A stretch of DNA of 64,000 bases from Alphaproteobacteria bacterium HT1-32 (GCA_009649675.1 WJPL01000001.1:2004469-2068468), one strand, 5' to 3'; counted from the stretch's first letter, positions 1 through 8,236 are shown. Translations and numbers: made by a program. Notes: generated by a model from the sequence alone, not told the origin.

Positions 1-178
1 CGGTGACGCTGTCACCGATAGCCTGACGCAGGAAATTCACGGCGAGGATCGGTTTGTCGCTGACCAGCCAGATGGTGACGAAGGAGACACCGGCCAGCGC
101 CACGGGGATATAGACCCCAAGATAGATCGTCACCACGATGGCGATGACGGAGAGGATACCGATATCAACGGGATCCAT
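1..178 (-). CDS. dctM: TRAP transporter large permease DctM, N-terminal fragment
   Basis: This is the first 59 codons of a gene that runs off the left edge of the window. The translation begins MDPVDIGILSVIAIV and goes on into a hydrophobic stretch with a GVYIPVALAGVS segment, the usual start of the large (about 12-helix) DctM subunit that carries out Na+-driven uptake of organic acids. Its ATG overlaps the end of dctQ by 14 bp, the normal coupling in dctPQM operons. The substrate cannot be read from this fragment; the neighbouring aromatic genes suggest a carboxylate. Confidence 0.85.
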   Translation of the reverse strand, partial: MDPVDIGILSVIAIVVTIYLGVYIPVALAGVSFVTIWLVSDKPILAVNFLRQAIGDSVT

Positions 179-794
179 GGGAACCTCCCGCCGGCTGTCC
201 GCCGAGGATGACTTTGAAAAGATAAAGAATGGCACAGAGCCCGGCGCTGGCAGTGATTGCCAGCCGTGCCGGCCACCAGGGCGCGGTGAACACGCCGGGG
301 GTGCCGAAATAGTCACAGCGTGCCGTCGCAGCCCTGAGGTCGGTGATCAGGTCACCGGTCAGGGGCGGGCCGAAGTCCGGCGCGGTGAAATAGGAACAGG
401 ATTCCAGTGTATCGATAAATTCCGGCCAGCTGGCATAGGCAACGATGGCCATGAAGATACAGGCGACAGCATCAATCAGCCGGCGGAGAACAAAAGCCGT
501 GGTTGGTGCGCGCAGGTCCAGCATCAGCAGGAAGCCGTCGGACCGGGTCAGCCGGTTGACGCGAACCACATCAGGTAATTGCAGGAAGACAATCAGCACC
601 ATGGCGAAGATGACCAGTTCGACGGCGCCATGGAACGGTGCATTGAAGGCACCGCGAGCAACAACATCCATATTCATGACGGCCACCAGGCCGAGAACGG
701 TCAGGGTACCGACAGCATTTGCCAGAATGGCTATCCGGTCAAAGCAGGCCGACAACTGGCGGACAAACCAGCAGAGAGGTTGCAATACAGTCAT
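165..794 (-). CDS. dctQ: TRAP transporter small permease DctQ
   Basis: This is a 209-aa inner-membrane protein, the small permease that joins the binding protein DctP to the large permease DctM. Hydrophobic helices can be seen at about residues 20-45, 60-80, 100-120 and 175-195, the four-helix pattern of DctQ. It lies between dctP (41 bp upstream) and dctM (14-bp overlap), so the three form one operon. An insert of about 50 polar residues before the last helix, with several cysteines (ESCSYFTAPDFG, ATARCDYFG), makes it longer than the usual 160-190 aa. The identification rests mostly on context and topology. Confidence 0.85.
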   Translation of the reverse strand: MTVLQPLCWFVRQLSACFDRIAILANAVGTLTVLGLVAVMNMDVVARGAFNAPFHGAVELVIFAMVLIVFLQLPDVVRVNRLTRSDGFLLMLDLRAPTTAFVLRRLIDAVACIFMAIVAYASWPEFIDTLESCSYFTAPDFGPPLTGDLITDLRAATARCDYFGTPGVFTAPWWPARLAITASAGLCAILYLFKVILGGQPAGGSHGSR

Positions 795-835
795 ACTGAT
801 TTGTCCGTTTTGTTGTCGTCTGCCGTGGGCTCAGA

Positions 836-1921
836 TCAGTTTGCTGACCAGTCGCGGACGGGCTTCTGTCCTGCGGCTTTCAGCTTGTCCATGTAAGCCT
901 TCAGCATAGCTGTTCCGGGTGCGCCTGTCTTGTCCAGTGAGGCGGCCCATTCAGCGGCGATGTTCGGCATCGCGGCGGCCCATGTTGCGCGTTCAGCATC
1001 CGTCAGGGTGACGACGGTGCCACCGGAAGCCTTGTACTGGGCAATTGATTCTGCGGCTTCGTCCATCGCCACGCCGGCAACCCGGTCACGATATTCGATG
1101 GAGACTTTCTGGATGGCGGTTTTCACCTCATCCGGCAGCTTGGCCCAGACATCCTTGTTGATGGTAACGGTCTTGGTGTTGACCGCACCAAGATCGGCCG
1201 CAAGCATATAGGGTGCAACTTCATGAATCTTGAAGGTGACAGCGGCTTCCGGCCACAGCATGGCAGCATCGGTAACACCGGTCTGTACCATGTTGTAGAA
1301 GTTTGGCAGACCGCCGCGAACGCCCGCCGCATCCTTGATACCCTCAAGGTAACGCAGGTTGTAGCCGGCACCGGCAACCTTCATGCCTTCAAGATCTTTC
1401 AGGGTCTTGATCGGCTTTTTTGAGAAGATCTGATAGGTGTCGAGAACCACACCGGTTGCCAGATAGACCTGGTTTTCGGCATCGAATTCTTTCTGCATCT
1501 GCGGGAATTCGCGGGCGATCTCGTCAACCGCCCTGGCGACGACACGGGCGTCAGATGAGACCATCGGAGTGACAGCCGAGATACCCTGGCTGGGCAGCGC
1601 CGAATTGTGGAAGATGGTGGTGACGATGCCGATATCGCCAAGCCCCAGCTTGATGCCTTCCAGCACGCCACGCGGTTTGACGATCTGGCCGCCATAGGCT
1701 TCCTGCCAGTCGATCTTGTAATTGCCGCTTTTTGCCAGTTCTTCATTCAGTCGCGGAATGAAGAAGCCGGAGAATTCCTTCACCCACATGGATCGTGCGG
1801 GATAGCCATCAATGGCAACCATCTTGATGGTTTCGGCGGCGGTAGAGGCCACCAGCGGGGTTACAACGGTCGCGCCGGCAATGACTGCCGCCAGCAGATG
1901 TTTCCTGAAGTCTGTATTCAT
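836..1921 (-). CDS. dctP: TRAP transporter substrate-binding protein DctP
   Basis: This is a 361-aa periplasmic solute-binding protein that delivers a small carboxylate to DctQM. Residues 1-30 form a signal peptide (basic MNTDFRKH, then a hydrophobic core, cleavage near STAA-ETIK). The mature part has DctP-family features such as FSKKPIKTLKDLEGMKV and WPEAAVTFKIHEVA. The start is placed at the ATG because GGGAGG lies 7 nt upstream; an in-frame TTG two codons earlier is less likely. It is the first gene of dctPQM and follows the nitroreductase by about 175 bp, so it may have its own promoter. The ligand is unknown. Confidence 0.9.
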   Translation of the reverse strand: MNTDFRKHLLAAVIAGATVVTPLVASTAAETIKMVAIDGYPARSMWVKEFSGFFIPRLNEELAKSGNYKIDWQEAYGGQIVKPRGVLEGIKLGLGDIGIVTTIFHNSALPSQGISAVTPMVSSDARVVARAVDEIAREFPQMQKEFDAENQVYLATGVVLDTYQIFSKKPIKTLKDLEGMKVAGAGYNLRYLEGIKDAAGVRGGLPNFYNMVQTGVTDAAMLWPEAAVTFKIHEVAPYMLAADLGAVNTKTVTINKDVWAKLPDEVKTAIQKVSIEYRDRVAGVAMDEAAESIAQYKASGGTVVTLTDAERATWAAAMPNIAAEWAASLDKTGAPGTAMLKAYMDKLKAAGQKPVRDWSAN

Positions 1922-2096
1922 AACCAATCCTCCCGGTTTCGCTGCTTTGGTGCAGCGTTGTCTGGTTTATCTCTGGAAGTCTTCTGCCAGACTTCCGCAT
2001 TTTCTGTTCCCGAACTCCGGAACAGCTCGGCAGGGTCAGACGGCTTATCAGCCATGATGACCCTGCTAATTTTGCTGCAGCTCTCCGTTCTTCTGA

Positions 2097-2777
2097 TCAG
2101 GCGAAACTACAGATGTCGTCAAAGGCAAAACGGGGCAGCTTCTGGAACAGAGCCGTCTCGTCTGCATAGCCCAGATTACAGAGGAAATTTGACCGGAGAC
2201 TTGTTCCGGCAAAGAATTCCTCATCGACAATGGCATTCGAAAATCCGGACATCGGGCCGGTATCCAGTCCCAGCGCCCGTGCTGCAATAATAAGGTAAGC
2301 GCCCTGTAGCGCGGCATTCCGGAAGGCCGTGTCAGCGGTAAATTCCGGCTTGCCCTCGAAATGCGGGCGACGGTCTTCATGCGGGAACAGGAAAGGCAGT
2401 TTCTGCCAGAAATCGAGATCATGCGCGATGATCGCGGTAACCGGTGCCTTCATCATTTTCGGCAGGTTTGCCGGTTTCAGCGCCTTGCCCAGCCGGGCCT
2501 TGCCCTCCTCACTGCGCACGAAGACAAAGCGGGCGGGCAGGCTGTTCATGCTGGTCGGCCCGTTGATGACGATATCGTAGAGGCTGCGCAGCAATGCCTC
2601 GTCTACCGGCTTGTCGGTCCAGGCGTAATGCGAGCGTGCACCACGCAGAATCAGATCGATTGAATCATCATCCAGCCGTTCAATACGCTGACGCAGCGAC
2701 CGGGTAGCCGTGGCTGCGGCTGCCCGGAGTGCTGCAAGTTCTTCACCGACCGGTGCAGATGAAGCGGCGTTGCTCAT
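2097..2777 (-). CDS. Nitroreductase-family protein (RutE/HadB-like)
   Basis: This is a 226-aa FMN enzyme of the nitroreductase superfamily, in the subgroup that includes the malonic semialdehyde reductase RutE. The subgroup pattern is visible: RGARSHYAWTDKPVDEALL near the N-terminus, NGPTSMNSLPARFVFV for phosphate and FMN contacts, and GLDTGPMSGFSN in the C-terminal half. It overlaps the upstream FAH-family gene by 4 bp (ATGA), so the two are co-translated. Its placement suggests reduction of a catabolic intermediate such as a semialdehyde, but the substrate is inferred from family only. A second, different nitroreductase lies at 36266. Confidence 0.8.
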   Translation of the reverse strand: MSNAASSAPVGEELAALRAAAATATRSLRQRIERLDDDSIDLILRGARSHYAWTDKPVDEALLRSLYDIVINGPTSMNSLPARFVFVRSEEGKARLGKALKPANLPKMMKAPVTAIIAHDLDFWQKLPFLFPHEDRRPHFEGKPEFTADTAFRNAALQGAYLIIAARALGLDTGPMSGFSNAIVDEEFFAGTSLRSNFLCNLGYADETALFQKLPRFAFDDICSFA

Positions 2778-3634
2778 CGTTGCTCCGCCACAACCGGATT
2801 CGAGAGGACGCCAATGCCTTCGATCTCGATCTCGACCTTGTCGCCGCCTTTCATGAAGACCGGTGGCTTGCGGGCATGGCCGACACCCGGGGGGGTGCCC
2901 ATGGCGATCAGGTCGCCGGGATTCAGTGTCATCACTTCGGACAGGATGGCGATGGTCTGGTCAACCGGGAACATCATGTCGCGGGTGTTGCTGTCCTGCA
3001 TGATCTGGCCATTCAGACGGGACTGGATACGCAGGCCCGAAGCCCCGGCAGGCAGTTCGTCAGGCGTGACCACGACCGGTCCGAGCGCGCCGGTTGAATC
3101 GAAGTTCTTGCCCGGTGTCCACTGATGGGTCTTGCGCTGATAGTCACGGATCGAGCCGTCATTGAAGACCGTGTAGCCGAAGACGTGATCGAGCGCCTTG
3201 TCCTGCGGGATATGCTTGCCGCCCTTGCCGATGATGACCATCAGTTCGGCTTCATAATCCAGCTTTTCAGAACAGGCCGGGTCAATCATCGGTTCGTCCG
3301 CAGCCATCATTGATGACGGTACGCGCAGGAACAGCGCCGGATAGGTCGGAATGTCATAGCCGCCTTCCTTCGCGTGATCGACATAGTTCAGGCCAAGGCA
3401 GACGATCTTCCCGAAGTTCGAGAACGGCAGGGCCGGTGTCAGGCTGCTGACCGGGACGGCCTTTCCGCTGCCAAGAAGCGCGGTTGCCTGTTTCAGTGCG
3501 GCGTCGCCACCGTTGATAACATCCATCAGGTCGGTGCCTGAAAAACCGTTCTGGCCGGAAAGCTGTACGGCGGAATCGCCTTTAATGGCGTAAAGAGCGG
3601 TGCTGTTGCCCGTTCTGGCGGTGGTAAATCGCAT
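2774..3634 (-). CDS. Fumarylacetoacetate hydrolase (FAH) family protein
   Basis: This is a 286-aa protein of the FAH superfamily, metal-dependent enzymes that hydrolyse, hydrate or decarboxylate ring-cleavage products. The C-terminal catalytic domain shows KIVCLGLNYVDHAKE, the metal-binding region KLDYEAELMVIIGKG, GYTVFNDGSIRDYQ, and the closing motif MTLNPGDLIAMGTPPGVG. It is the first gene of a two-gene unit with the nitroreductase. In a block of aromatic genes it may be an acylpyruvase or 2-oxo-hepta-3-ene-dioate hydratase-like enzyme; the reaction is not resolved. Confidence 0.85.
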   Translation of the reverse strand: MRFTTARTGNSTALYAIKGDSAVQLSGQNGFSGTDLMDVINGGDAALKQATALLGSGKAVPVSSLTPALPFSNFGKIVCLGLNYVDHAKEGGYDIPTYPALFLRVPSSMMAADEPMIDPACSEKLDYEAELMVIIGKGGKHIPQDKALDHVFGYTVFNDGSIRDYQRKTHQWTPGKNFDSTGALGPVVVTPDELPAGASGLRIQSRLNGQIMQDSNTRDMMFPVDQTIAILSEVMTLNPGDLIAMGTPPGVGHARKPPVFMKGGDKVEIEIEGIGVLSNPVVAEQR

Positions 3635-3883
3635 GTCATTTCCTCATCAGTAATTCCGGATGATTGACGATTTTAAAAACAATTGTCAAATAATATCGAT
3701 ATTTTTGGATTTGATGATTTTACAGCACTGTCGCCCTGAACCTGATTCAGAATGATATGGGAAAAGGCCTGAAGGGGGATCAGGAGAGGAGACGGGGCCG
3801 TTTGTGCGGAGACGGCAAAAGAAAACCTCCCCGGCCGGTCTGGCGGGGGAGGTTAATGTCGTTTTCAGTCTGTGTGGTGCGGG
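3635..3883. other. Intergenic region upstream of the FAH gene, with terminator
   Basis: This 249-bp gap separates the boxCB unit from the FAH/nitroreductase unit on the same strand. The half next to the FAH gene (about 3650-3725) is clearly AT-rich and probably carries its promoter, although no confident -35/-10 pair could be picked. The half next to boxB holds the terminator described separately. No open frame with coding character was seen. Confidence 0.5.
3820..3854 (-). terminator. Rho-independent terminator of boxCB
   Basis: AACCTCCCC (3824-3832) pairs with GGGGAGGTT (3846-3854). Read on the minus strand, the stem is followed by TTTTCTTTTG. It lies 30 bp beyond the boxB stop codon, so boxC-boxB end here and the FAH/nitroreductase/TRAP genes are a separate transcription unit. 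Confidence 0.85.
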
Positions 3884-5305
3884 TCAGTTGAACCGGACAT
3901 ACTCGTAATCAATCGGCTGGCCGTTGATCCCCTTCAGGGGCGGGGCAATCCAGGAGGCCATTTTGCCGGGCTCGGTCACGGCTTTCATCAGGGACAGGAT
4001 GTAAATGCGATCGCTGTCCGTTGGCAGCCACTCACCCTTTTGTTTCTCAAATGCCGCACGGTCGATCACCTTGCCATCCGGGGTCAGGCAACTGTTGGCA
4101 TAGATGCCGATACCGCGATGGAAACCGCGATGGGGCAGGGTCAGCGTGAAGTCAATTCCGGCGGCGGCAATGGTGCGGTTCCACTTGTCGACACCACGCT
4201 GGCAGTCGGCAACATAATCATCGCGCAACCGCTCATTGACCGCGTTCAGGGCAGAGGCGTCGATCATGTGAACCTTGCCGTCCCGGATTTCCGGCACCTT
4301 GTAGGTGGCGTCGGTCAGGATATGGTCATCATCGATCCGGGTTTCCTGATAGCGGCCTTTCAGGCCCATTGTGTAGTAGTTCGCTGCGTTGGTGGAGGTT
4401 TCCTGCCCGAACAGATCAATCGAAACAGAAAAGTGGAAATTGATGTAGCGCTGAATGGTCGCCAGATCGATACCGCCGAAGCTGCGGACATCATCGGTCT
4501 TGTGTTCGTTCATCAGGTCGCAGGCACGCTGGATCACGCGCTGCACCCCGGTCTCGCCGACAAACATATGGTGGGCTTCTTCGGTCAGCATGAAACGGCA
4601 GGTACGTGACAGCGGGTCAAACCCGCTTTCGGCCAGCGAGGCGAGCTGATACTTGCCATCCCGGTCGGTGAAGAAGGTGAACATGAAGAAGGACAGCCAG
4701 TCCGGGGTTTCTTCGTTGAAGGCCTGAAGGATACGTGGCTTGTCGGCATCGCCGGAATGACGGGCCAGCATTTCCTCGGCTTCTTCGCGGCCATCGCGGC
4801 CGAAATAGGCATGCAGCAGATAGACCATCGCCCAGAGGTGACGGCCTTCTTCCACATTGATCTGGAAAAGATTACGCAGATCATAGAGCGACGGGCAGGT
4901 GCGGCCGAGATGGCGTTGCTGTTCGACCGATGCCGGTTCCGTATCACCCTGCGTGACGATCAGCCGGCGCAGTTCGGAACGATATTCGCCCGGTACTTCC
5001 TGCCAGGCATCCTGACCCTTGTGCATGCCGAAATTGATTTTCCGGTCTGCCTCGCTTGGCGACAGAAACACACCCCAGCGATAATCGGGCATCTTCACAT
5101 GGCCGTAATTGGCCCAGCCGCCCTTGTCGACGCTGATCGCGGTGCGCAGAAAAACATCGTAATCATGGCTTTCGACGGGTCCAAGCTCGCGCCACCAGCC
5201 CTGAAATTCCGGCAGCCATTTCTCCAGCGCGCGCTGGAGACGCCGGTCATTGCCGAGGTCAACATTGTTGGGGATCTTCTCAGAATAATTGATGCCCATG
5301 TTCAT
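3884..5305 (-). CDS. boxB: Benzoyl-CoA 2,3-epoxidase subunit BoxB
   Basis: This is a 473-aa diiron oxygenase that, with the reductase BoxA, converts benzoyl-CoA to 2,3-epoxybenzoyl-CoA in the aerobic CoA-dependent benzoate pathway. The likely ligands are E123, E153, H156 (VEEGRHLW), D214, E243 and H246 (TEEAHHMF). Their spacing equals that reported for Azoarcus BoxB with a shift of three residues. The start is chosen because GGAG lies 8 nt before the ATG. It follows boxC by 32 bp and ends at a strong terminator. BoxA is not encoded in this window, so the partner reductase must lie elsewhere. Confidence 0.95.
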   Translation of the reverse strand: MNMGINYSEKIPNNVDLGNDRRLQRALEKWLPEFQGWWRELGPVESHDYDVFLRTAISVDKGGWANYGHVKMPDYRWGVFLSPSEADRKINFGMHKGQDAWQEVPGEYRSELRRLIVTQGDTEPASVEQQRHLGRTCPSLYDLRNLFQINVEEGRHLWAMVYLLHAYFGRDGREEAEEMLARHSGDADKPRILQAFNEETPDWLSFFMFTFFTDRDGKYQLASLAESGFDPLSRTCRFMLTEEAHHMFVGETGVQRVIQRACDLMNEHKTDDVRSFGGIDLATIQRYINFHFSVSIDLFGQETSTNAANYYTMGLKGRYQETRIDDDHILTDATYKVPEIRDGKVHMIDASALNAVNERLRDDYVADCQRGVDKWNRTIAAAGIDFTLTLPHRGFHRGIGIYANSCLTPDGKVIDRAAFEKQKGEWLPTDSDRIYILSLMKAVTEPGKMASWIAPPLKGINGQPIDYEYVRFN

Positions 5306-5337
5306 GATGAAGTCTCCTGTTGCTGGCCTGTGTTCTG

Positions 5338-6990
5338 TCAGACGCGGTTGGGGTCGAATTCAGCGCGGGTGCCGGTGCCGAACTTGCGCAGGGCGCCAGC
5401 TTCACCGACGGCATTGGGCCGCTGGAATATCCAGTTTTGCCATGCGGTCAGGCGGCCAAAGATTTTTGTCTCCATGGTCTCAGGCCCGGCAAAACGCAGG
5501 CTGGCTTCCATGCCGGTCAGGCTGTCCGGTGAGAAGGCGGCACGTTCTTCCAGTGCCAGCCGGACTTCATCTTCCCAGTCGATATCGTCGGGGATGAAGG
5601 TCACCAGCCCGAGTTCATCAGCATCCTCGGCCAGCAGGTCGCGACCGGTCTCGGCTTCCAGTTCGGCGTACCGCTCGCCATTTTCAAGGAAGCGGGTTTG
5701 CAGGCGGGTCAGTCCGTTCCCCATCGGGTAGGGGCCGAAGTTCATGGCCGTCAGGCGCAGCGCGGCCGGTGACTGGTCATCATCTTCAAAGCTGCCATCA
5801 AGCATGTAGCTGCGGTCTGCGGCGAGTACGAGTTCAAGCAGGGTGCCGGTAAAGCAGCTGCCCGGCTCGATCAGGGTGATGAGGCTGCGTGAGGTCACAT
5901 CAAGACGTTTCAGGCAGCGTTTCAGATAAAGCCGGACCTCGCGGATGAACCAGTTGTCAGCCTCTGCGGCCAGCAGATTGTCATAGCTTTCAACCATATG
6001 GCCGTCGCCACTGGTGCGCAGGGCCCAGACGCCGATATCTGTTTCGTTCGTCCGCAGATGCAGAATCGCATCATCCAGATCACGGGCCAGCGCCAGCGGC
6101 CAGAAGGCAATGCCCTGTTCCTGAGCTGCGGCTGCATTTGCCGGGGCGTCCGCTGTCGGACCCTTGACGGTGAAGGTGGCAACGCGGCTGCTGCGATCAA
6201 TGCCGACCGACAGGGTGCCATAGGTGATGGTATCGCCCTCTTCCTGACGGGCGACCATCGGCCAGTCAATGCCTGTGGCATCCTTTGGCCGGTCGCTGCG
6301 GGCTGCGGATTGACGGGCCTTTTCGGTGACGACCTCGTCAAAACGCGAGCGGGGGACAAGTTCATCGACCAGTCGCCAGTCACGGGCGCGCTTGCCCTTG
6401 ATTCCTTCTGTTACGGTGCAGAAGAAATCTGCGTGATCCCGGCGGACCATGCGCTTATCGACAACACGGGTCAGGCCGCCGGTGCCCGGCAGTACAGCGA
6501 GCAGCGGGACTTCCGGCAGGGAGACGGCGCTGGAGCCGTCATCAACCAGCAGGATTTCATCCGTCGCCAGCGCCAGTTCATATCCGCCACCCGCCGCCGT
6601 GCCGTTGATGGCGCAGATATAGCGTTGCTGTGACCCGTCACTGGCATCTTCAATGCCCATACGGGTTTCATTGGTGAATTTGCAGAAGTTGACTTTGTGG
6701 GCATGGCTGGACCCGGCCAGCATGGTGATGTTGGCACCGGAACAGAACACCCGGTCCTTGCCGGATGTGATGACAACCGCACCGACTTCCGGATGGCAGA
6801 ACCGCAGGCGCTGGGTGGCGTCATACAGTTCGATATCGACCCCGAGGTCATAGGAATTCAGTTTCAGGTCATAGCCCGGAACCAGTCCGCCCTTTTCATC
6901 GACATCCATGGTCAGGGTCGCGACGTTGCCGTCGATCTCGATCTTCCAGTGTTTGTACTGCCCGGGTTCGGTTCTGAAATCGATGGTCAT
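5338..6990 (-). CDS. boxC: 2,3-epoxybenzoyl-CoA dihydrolase BoxC
   Basis: This is a 550-aa cytoplasmic enzyme that opens the ring of 2,3-epoxybenzoyl-CoA, giving 3,4-dehydroadipyl-CoA semialdehyde and formate. It belongs to the crotonase superfamily but is about twice the usual crotonase length, as expected for BoxC. CoA and oxyanion-hole segments are visible at DRVFCSGANITMLAGSS and INGTAAGGGYELALATDE, followed by SLPEVPLLAVLPGTGGLTRV. It is the first gene of the boxCB operon and is divergent from the acetyltransferase/Rrf2 pair across a 77-bp gap, which suggests control from that gap. Confidence 0.95.
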   Translation of the reverse strand: MTIDFRTEPGQYKHWKIEIDGNVATLTMDVDEKGGLVPGYDLKLNSYDLGVDIELYDATQRLRFCHPEVGAVVITSGKDRVFCSGANITMLAGSSHAHKVNFCKFTNETRMGIEDASDGSQQRYICAINGTAAGGGYELALATDEILLVDDGSSAVSLPEVPLLAVLPGTGGLTRVVDKRMVRRDHADFFCTVTEGIKGKRARDWRLVDELVPRSRFDEVVTEKARQSAARSDRPKDATGIDWPMVARQEEGDTITYGTLSVGIDRSSRVATFTVKGPTADAPANAAAAQEQGIAFWPLALARDLDDAILHLRTNETDIGVWALRTSGDGHMVESYDNLLAAEADNWFIREVRLYLKRCLKRLDVTSRSLITLIEPGSCFTGTLLELVLAADRSYMLDGSFEDDDQSPAALRLTAMNFGPYPMGNGLTRLQTRFLENGERYAELEAETGRDLLAEDADELGLVTFIPDDIDWEDEVRLALEERAAFSPDSLTGMEASLRFAGPETMETKIFGRLTAWQNWIFQRPNAVGEAGALRKFGTGTRAEFDPNRV

Positions 6991-7067
6991 GGAGGCTTCC
7001 CTGTGCGGCGTTCTGATTATCAGGTAAATAGGTACTGTAATGCGTATTTAAGATGACATGACCCCTG
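6991..7067. promoter_or_regulatory. Divergent control region between boxC and the BadL/BadM-like pair
   Basis: This 77-bp AT-rich spacer must hold the boxC promoter (leftward) and the promoter of the acetyltransferase/Rrf2 pair (rightward). It contains the inverted repeat TAAATA (7025-7030) / TATTTA (7045-7050), a candidate operator for the adjacent Rrf2 regulator. Arms of only 6 bp in an AT-rich stretch could arise by chance, so the operator role is inference. Confidence 0.5.
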
Positions 7068-7574
7068 ATGAATGTCAATATTACCCGTATGGACAATGGG
7101 CTGACGACAGAAAACATGACCGGTATGCCGGTGACGATCAGAGCGGCGACGGCATCTGATATTTCGGATGTGCAAAGCCTTGATGAGCGCAATACCGGAA
7201 TGGACAAGCCGGAATTCTGGGCTGATGCCTTCCGGCGGTATGGGCAGTCCGGGGACGGCGAATTTCTGGTTGCGGAACAGGGTGGCCGGTTTGCCGGTTA
7301 TATCCTTGGTGAGGTCCGGGCCTGGGAATTCGGCTCTCCGCCCAGTGGCTGGATCTTTGCTTTTGGCGTGGAGCCGGAACGCCGGCTGGCAAAAATCGCA
7401 ACCCGGCTGTTTGAGGCGATCTGTGATCGCTTTCGTGCGCGGGGGGTCGATCAGGCGCGCAGCATGGTGGCCACCGATGATCATCTGAACCTCGCTTTCC
7501 TGCGGGCGCAGGGCATGCGTGGCGGGCCATATCTGCAACTGGAAATGAATCTGAAACCGGGAGAGGATGCATGA
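7068..7574 (+). CDS. GNAT acetyltransferase, BadL-like by context
   Basis: This is a 168-aa GNAT-fold N-acetyltransferase. The core can be followed from VTIRAATASDISDVQSL through FLVAEQGGRFAGYILGEV and FAFGVEPERRLAKIATRLFE to the terminal strand. The acetyl-CoA loop is degenerate compared with the usual Q/R-x-x-G-x-G/A. Its stop overlaps the start of the Rrf2 gene by 4 bp (ATGA). In Rhodopseudomonas palustris the GNAT protein BadL acetylates aminobenzoates and the Rrf2 regulator BadM responds to the products; the same pairing next to benzoyl-CoA genes suggests the same role. The start is uncertain: no clear ribosome site is visible, and ATGs at 7092, 7116 and 7125 are possible. Confidence 0.75.
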   Translation: MNVNITRMDNGLTTENMTGMPVTIRAATASDISDVQSLDERNTGMDKPEFWADAFRRYGQSGDGEFLVAEQGGRFAGYILGEVRAWEFGSPPSGWIFAFGVEPERRLAKIATRLFEAICDRFRARGVDQARSMVATDDHLNLAFLRAQGMRGGPYLQLEMNLKPGEDA

Positions 7575-7978
7575 GACTGCAAAAGGCTTCCCGATATGCC
7601 CTCTATGCGGCGACGGAACTGGCGCGTGATCCGGTCCGGCAGCTATCTGCGGCTGAAATTGCAGCGATATACGATATATCACTGAATCATCTGGCGAAAA
7701 TTCTGCGGGAACTGGGGCGGGCCGGAATGGTAGAGGCCGTCCGGGGCGTCGGTGGCGGATACAGGTTTATCGCGAATCCGAAGCGGACATCACTTTATGA
7801 TATTATCGAGTTGTTTGAAGAGCCTGCCGGAGAAGTCTCGAACAGCGGGCTTGAGGGCGCAAAAACACCCGTCGGCAAATCATTGATTGCCGTTACGACA
7901 GAAATCGACCTGATTGCCGAAGCAACCCTGCGGTCTATCAGCCTCGCCACATTACTGCGGGATGCTGAAGCAGCCTGA
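7571..7978 (+). CDS. Rrf2-family transcriptional regulator, BadM-like by context
   Basis: This is a 135-aa DNA-binding regulator. The Rrf2 winged helix is plain: MRLQKASRYALYAATELA, the recognition helix region ISLNHLAKILRELGRAG, and the wing VRGVGGGYRFIANPKR. No cysteine occurs in the protein, so it cannot hold the Fe-S cluster of IscR or NsrR; a small-molecule effector is more likely, as for BadM of Rhodopseudomonas palustris. It is translationally coupled to the GNAT gene and divergent from boxCB, its probable target. Whether it represses or activates cannot be read from sequence. Confidence 0.85.
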   Translation: MRLQKASRYALYAATELARDPVRQLSAAEIAAIYDISLNHLAKILRELGRAGMVEAVRGVGGGYRFIANPKRTSLYDIIELFEEPAGEVSNSGLEGAKTPVGKSLIAVTTEIDLIAEATLRSISLATLLRDAEAA

Positions 7979-7982
7979 AGCT

Positions 7983-8014
7983 GTCTCCGCCGGATCGTGA
8001 AACCCGGCGGAGAC
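7983..8014. terminator. Strong hairpin between convergent Rrf2 and csp genes
   Basis: GTCTCCGCCGG (7983-7993) pairs perfectly over 11 bp with CCGGCGGAGAC (8004-8014). It sits in the 48-bp gap between convergent genes and probably stops transcripts from both sides. Neither side has a long T run, so it is a likely rather than a textbook terminator. Confidence 0.6.
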
Positions 8015-8026
8015 AATATTCAGAGA

Positions 8027-8236
8027 TCAGTCGATGATCTTCAGATCTTCGGCAGACGTCTTGCCATTACGGCCACGCTGCAATTCGAAGCTCACCTTCT
8101 GGCCTTCGGTCAGGCTGTCGAGGCCTGCCTGCTGAACAGCGGTGATGTGAACGAAAGCGTCGCTGCCGCCTTCTGAAGGTTCGATGAAGCCATAACCCTT
8201 AGTCGGGTTGAACCATTTAACTGTACCAGTAGCCAT
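8027..8236 (-). CDS. Cold-shock protein (CspA family), copy 1
   Basis: This is a 69-aa single OB-fold RNA/DNA-binding protein acting as an RNA chaperone. Both nucleic-acid motifs are intact: KGYGFI (RNP1) and DAFVHI (RNP2). It differs from copy 2 (8426-8635) at only six positions (Y15F, Q36R, S49E, T60S, D63E, L64I), and the leader next to the start codon is also conserved. The pair is therefore a tandem duplication that includes the translation signals. A 189-bp upstream gap provides a long 5' leader, typical of cold-inducible csp mRNAs. Confidence 0.95.
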   Translation of the reverse strand: MATGTVKWFNPTKGYGFIEPSEGGSDAFVHITAVQQAGLDSLTEGQKVSFELQRGRNGKTSAEDLKIID

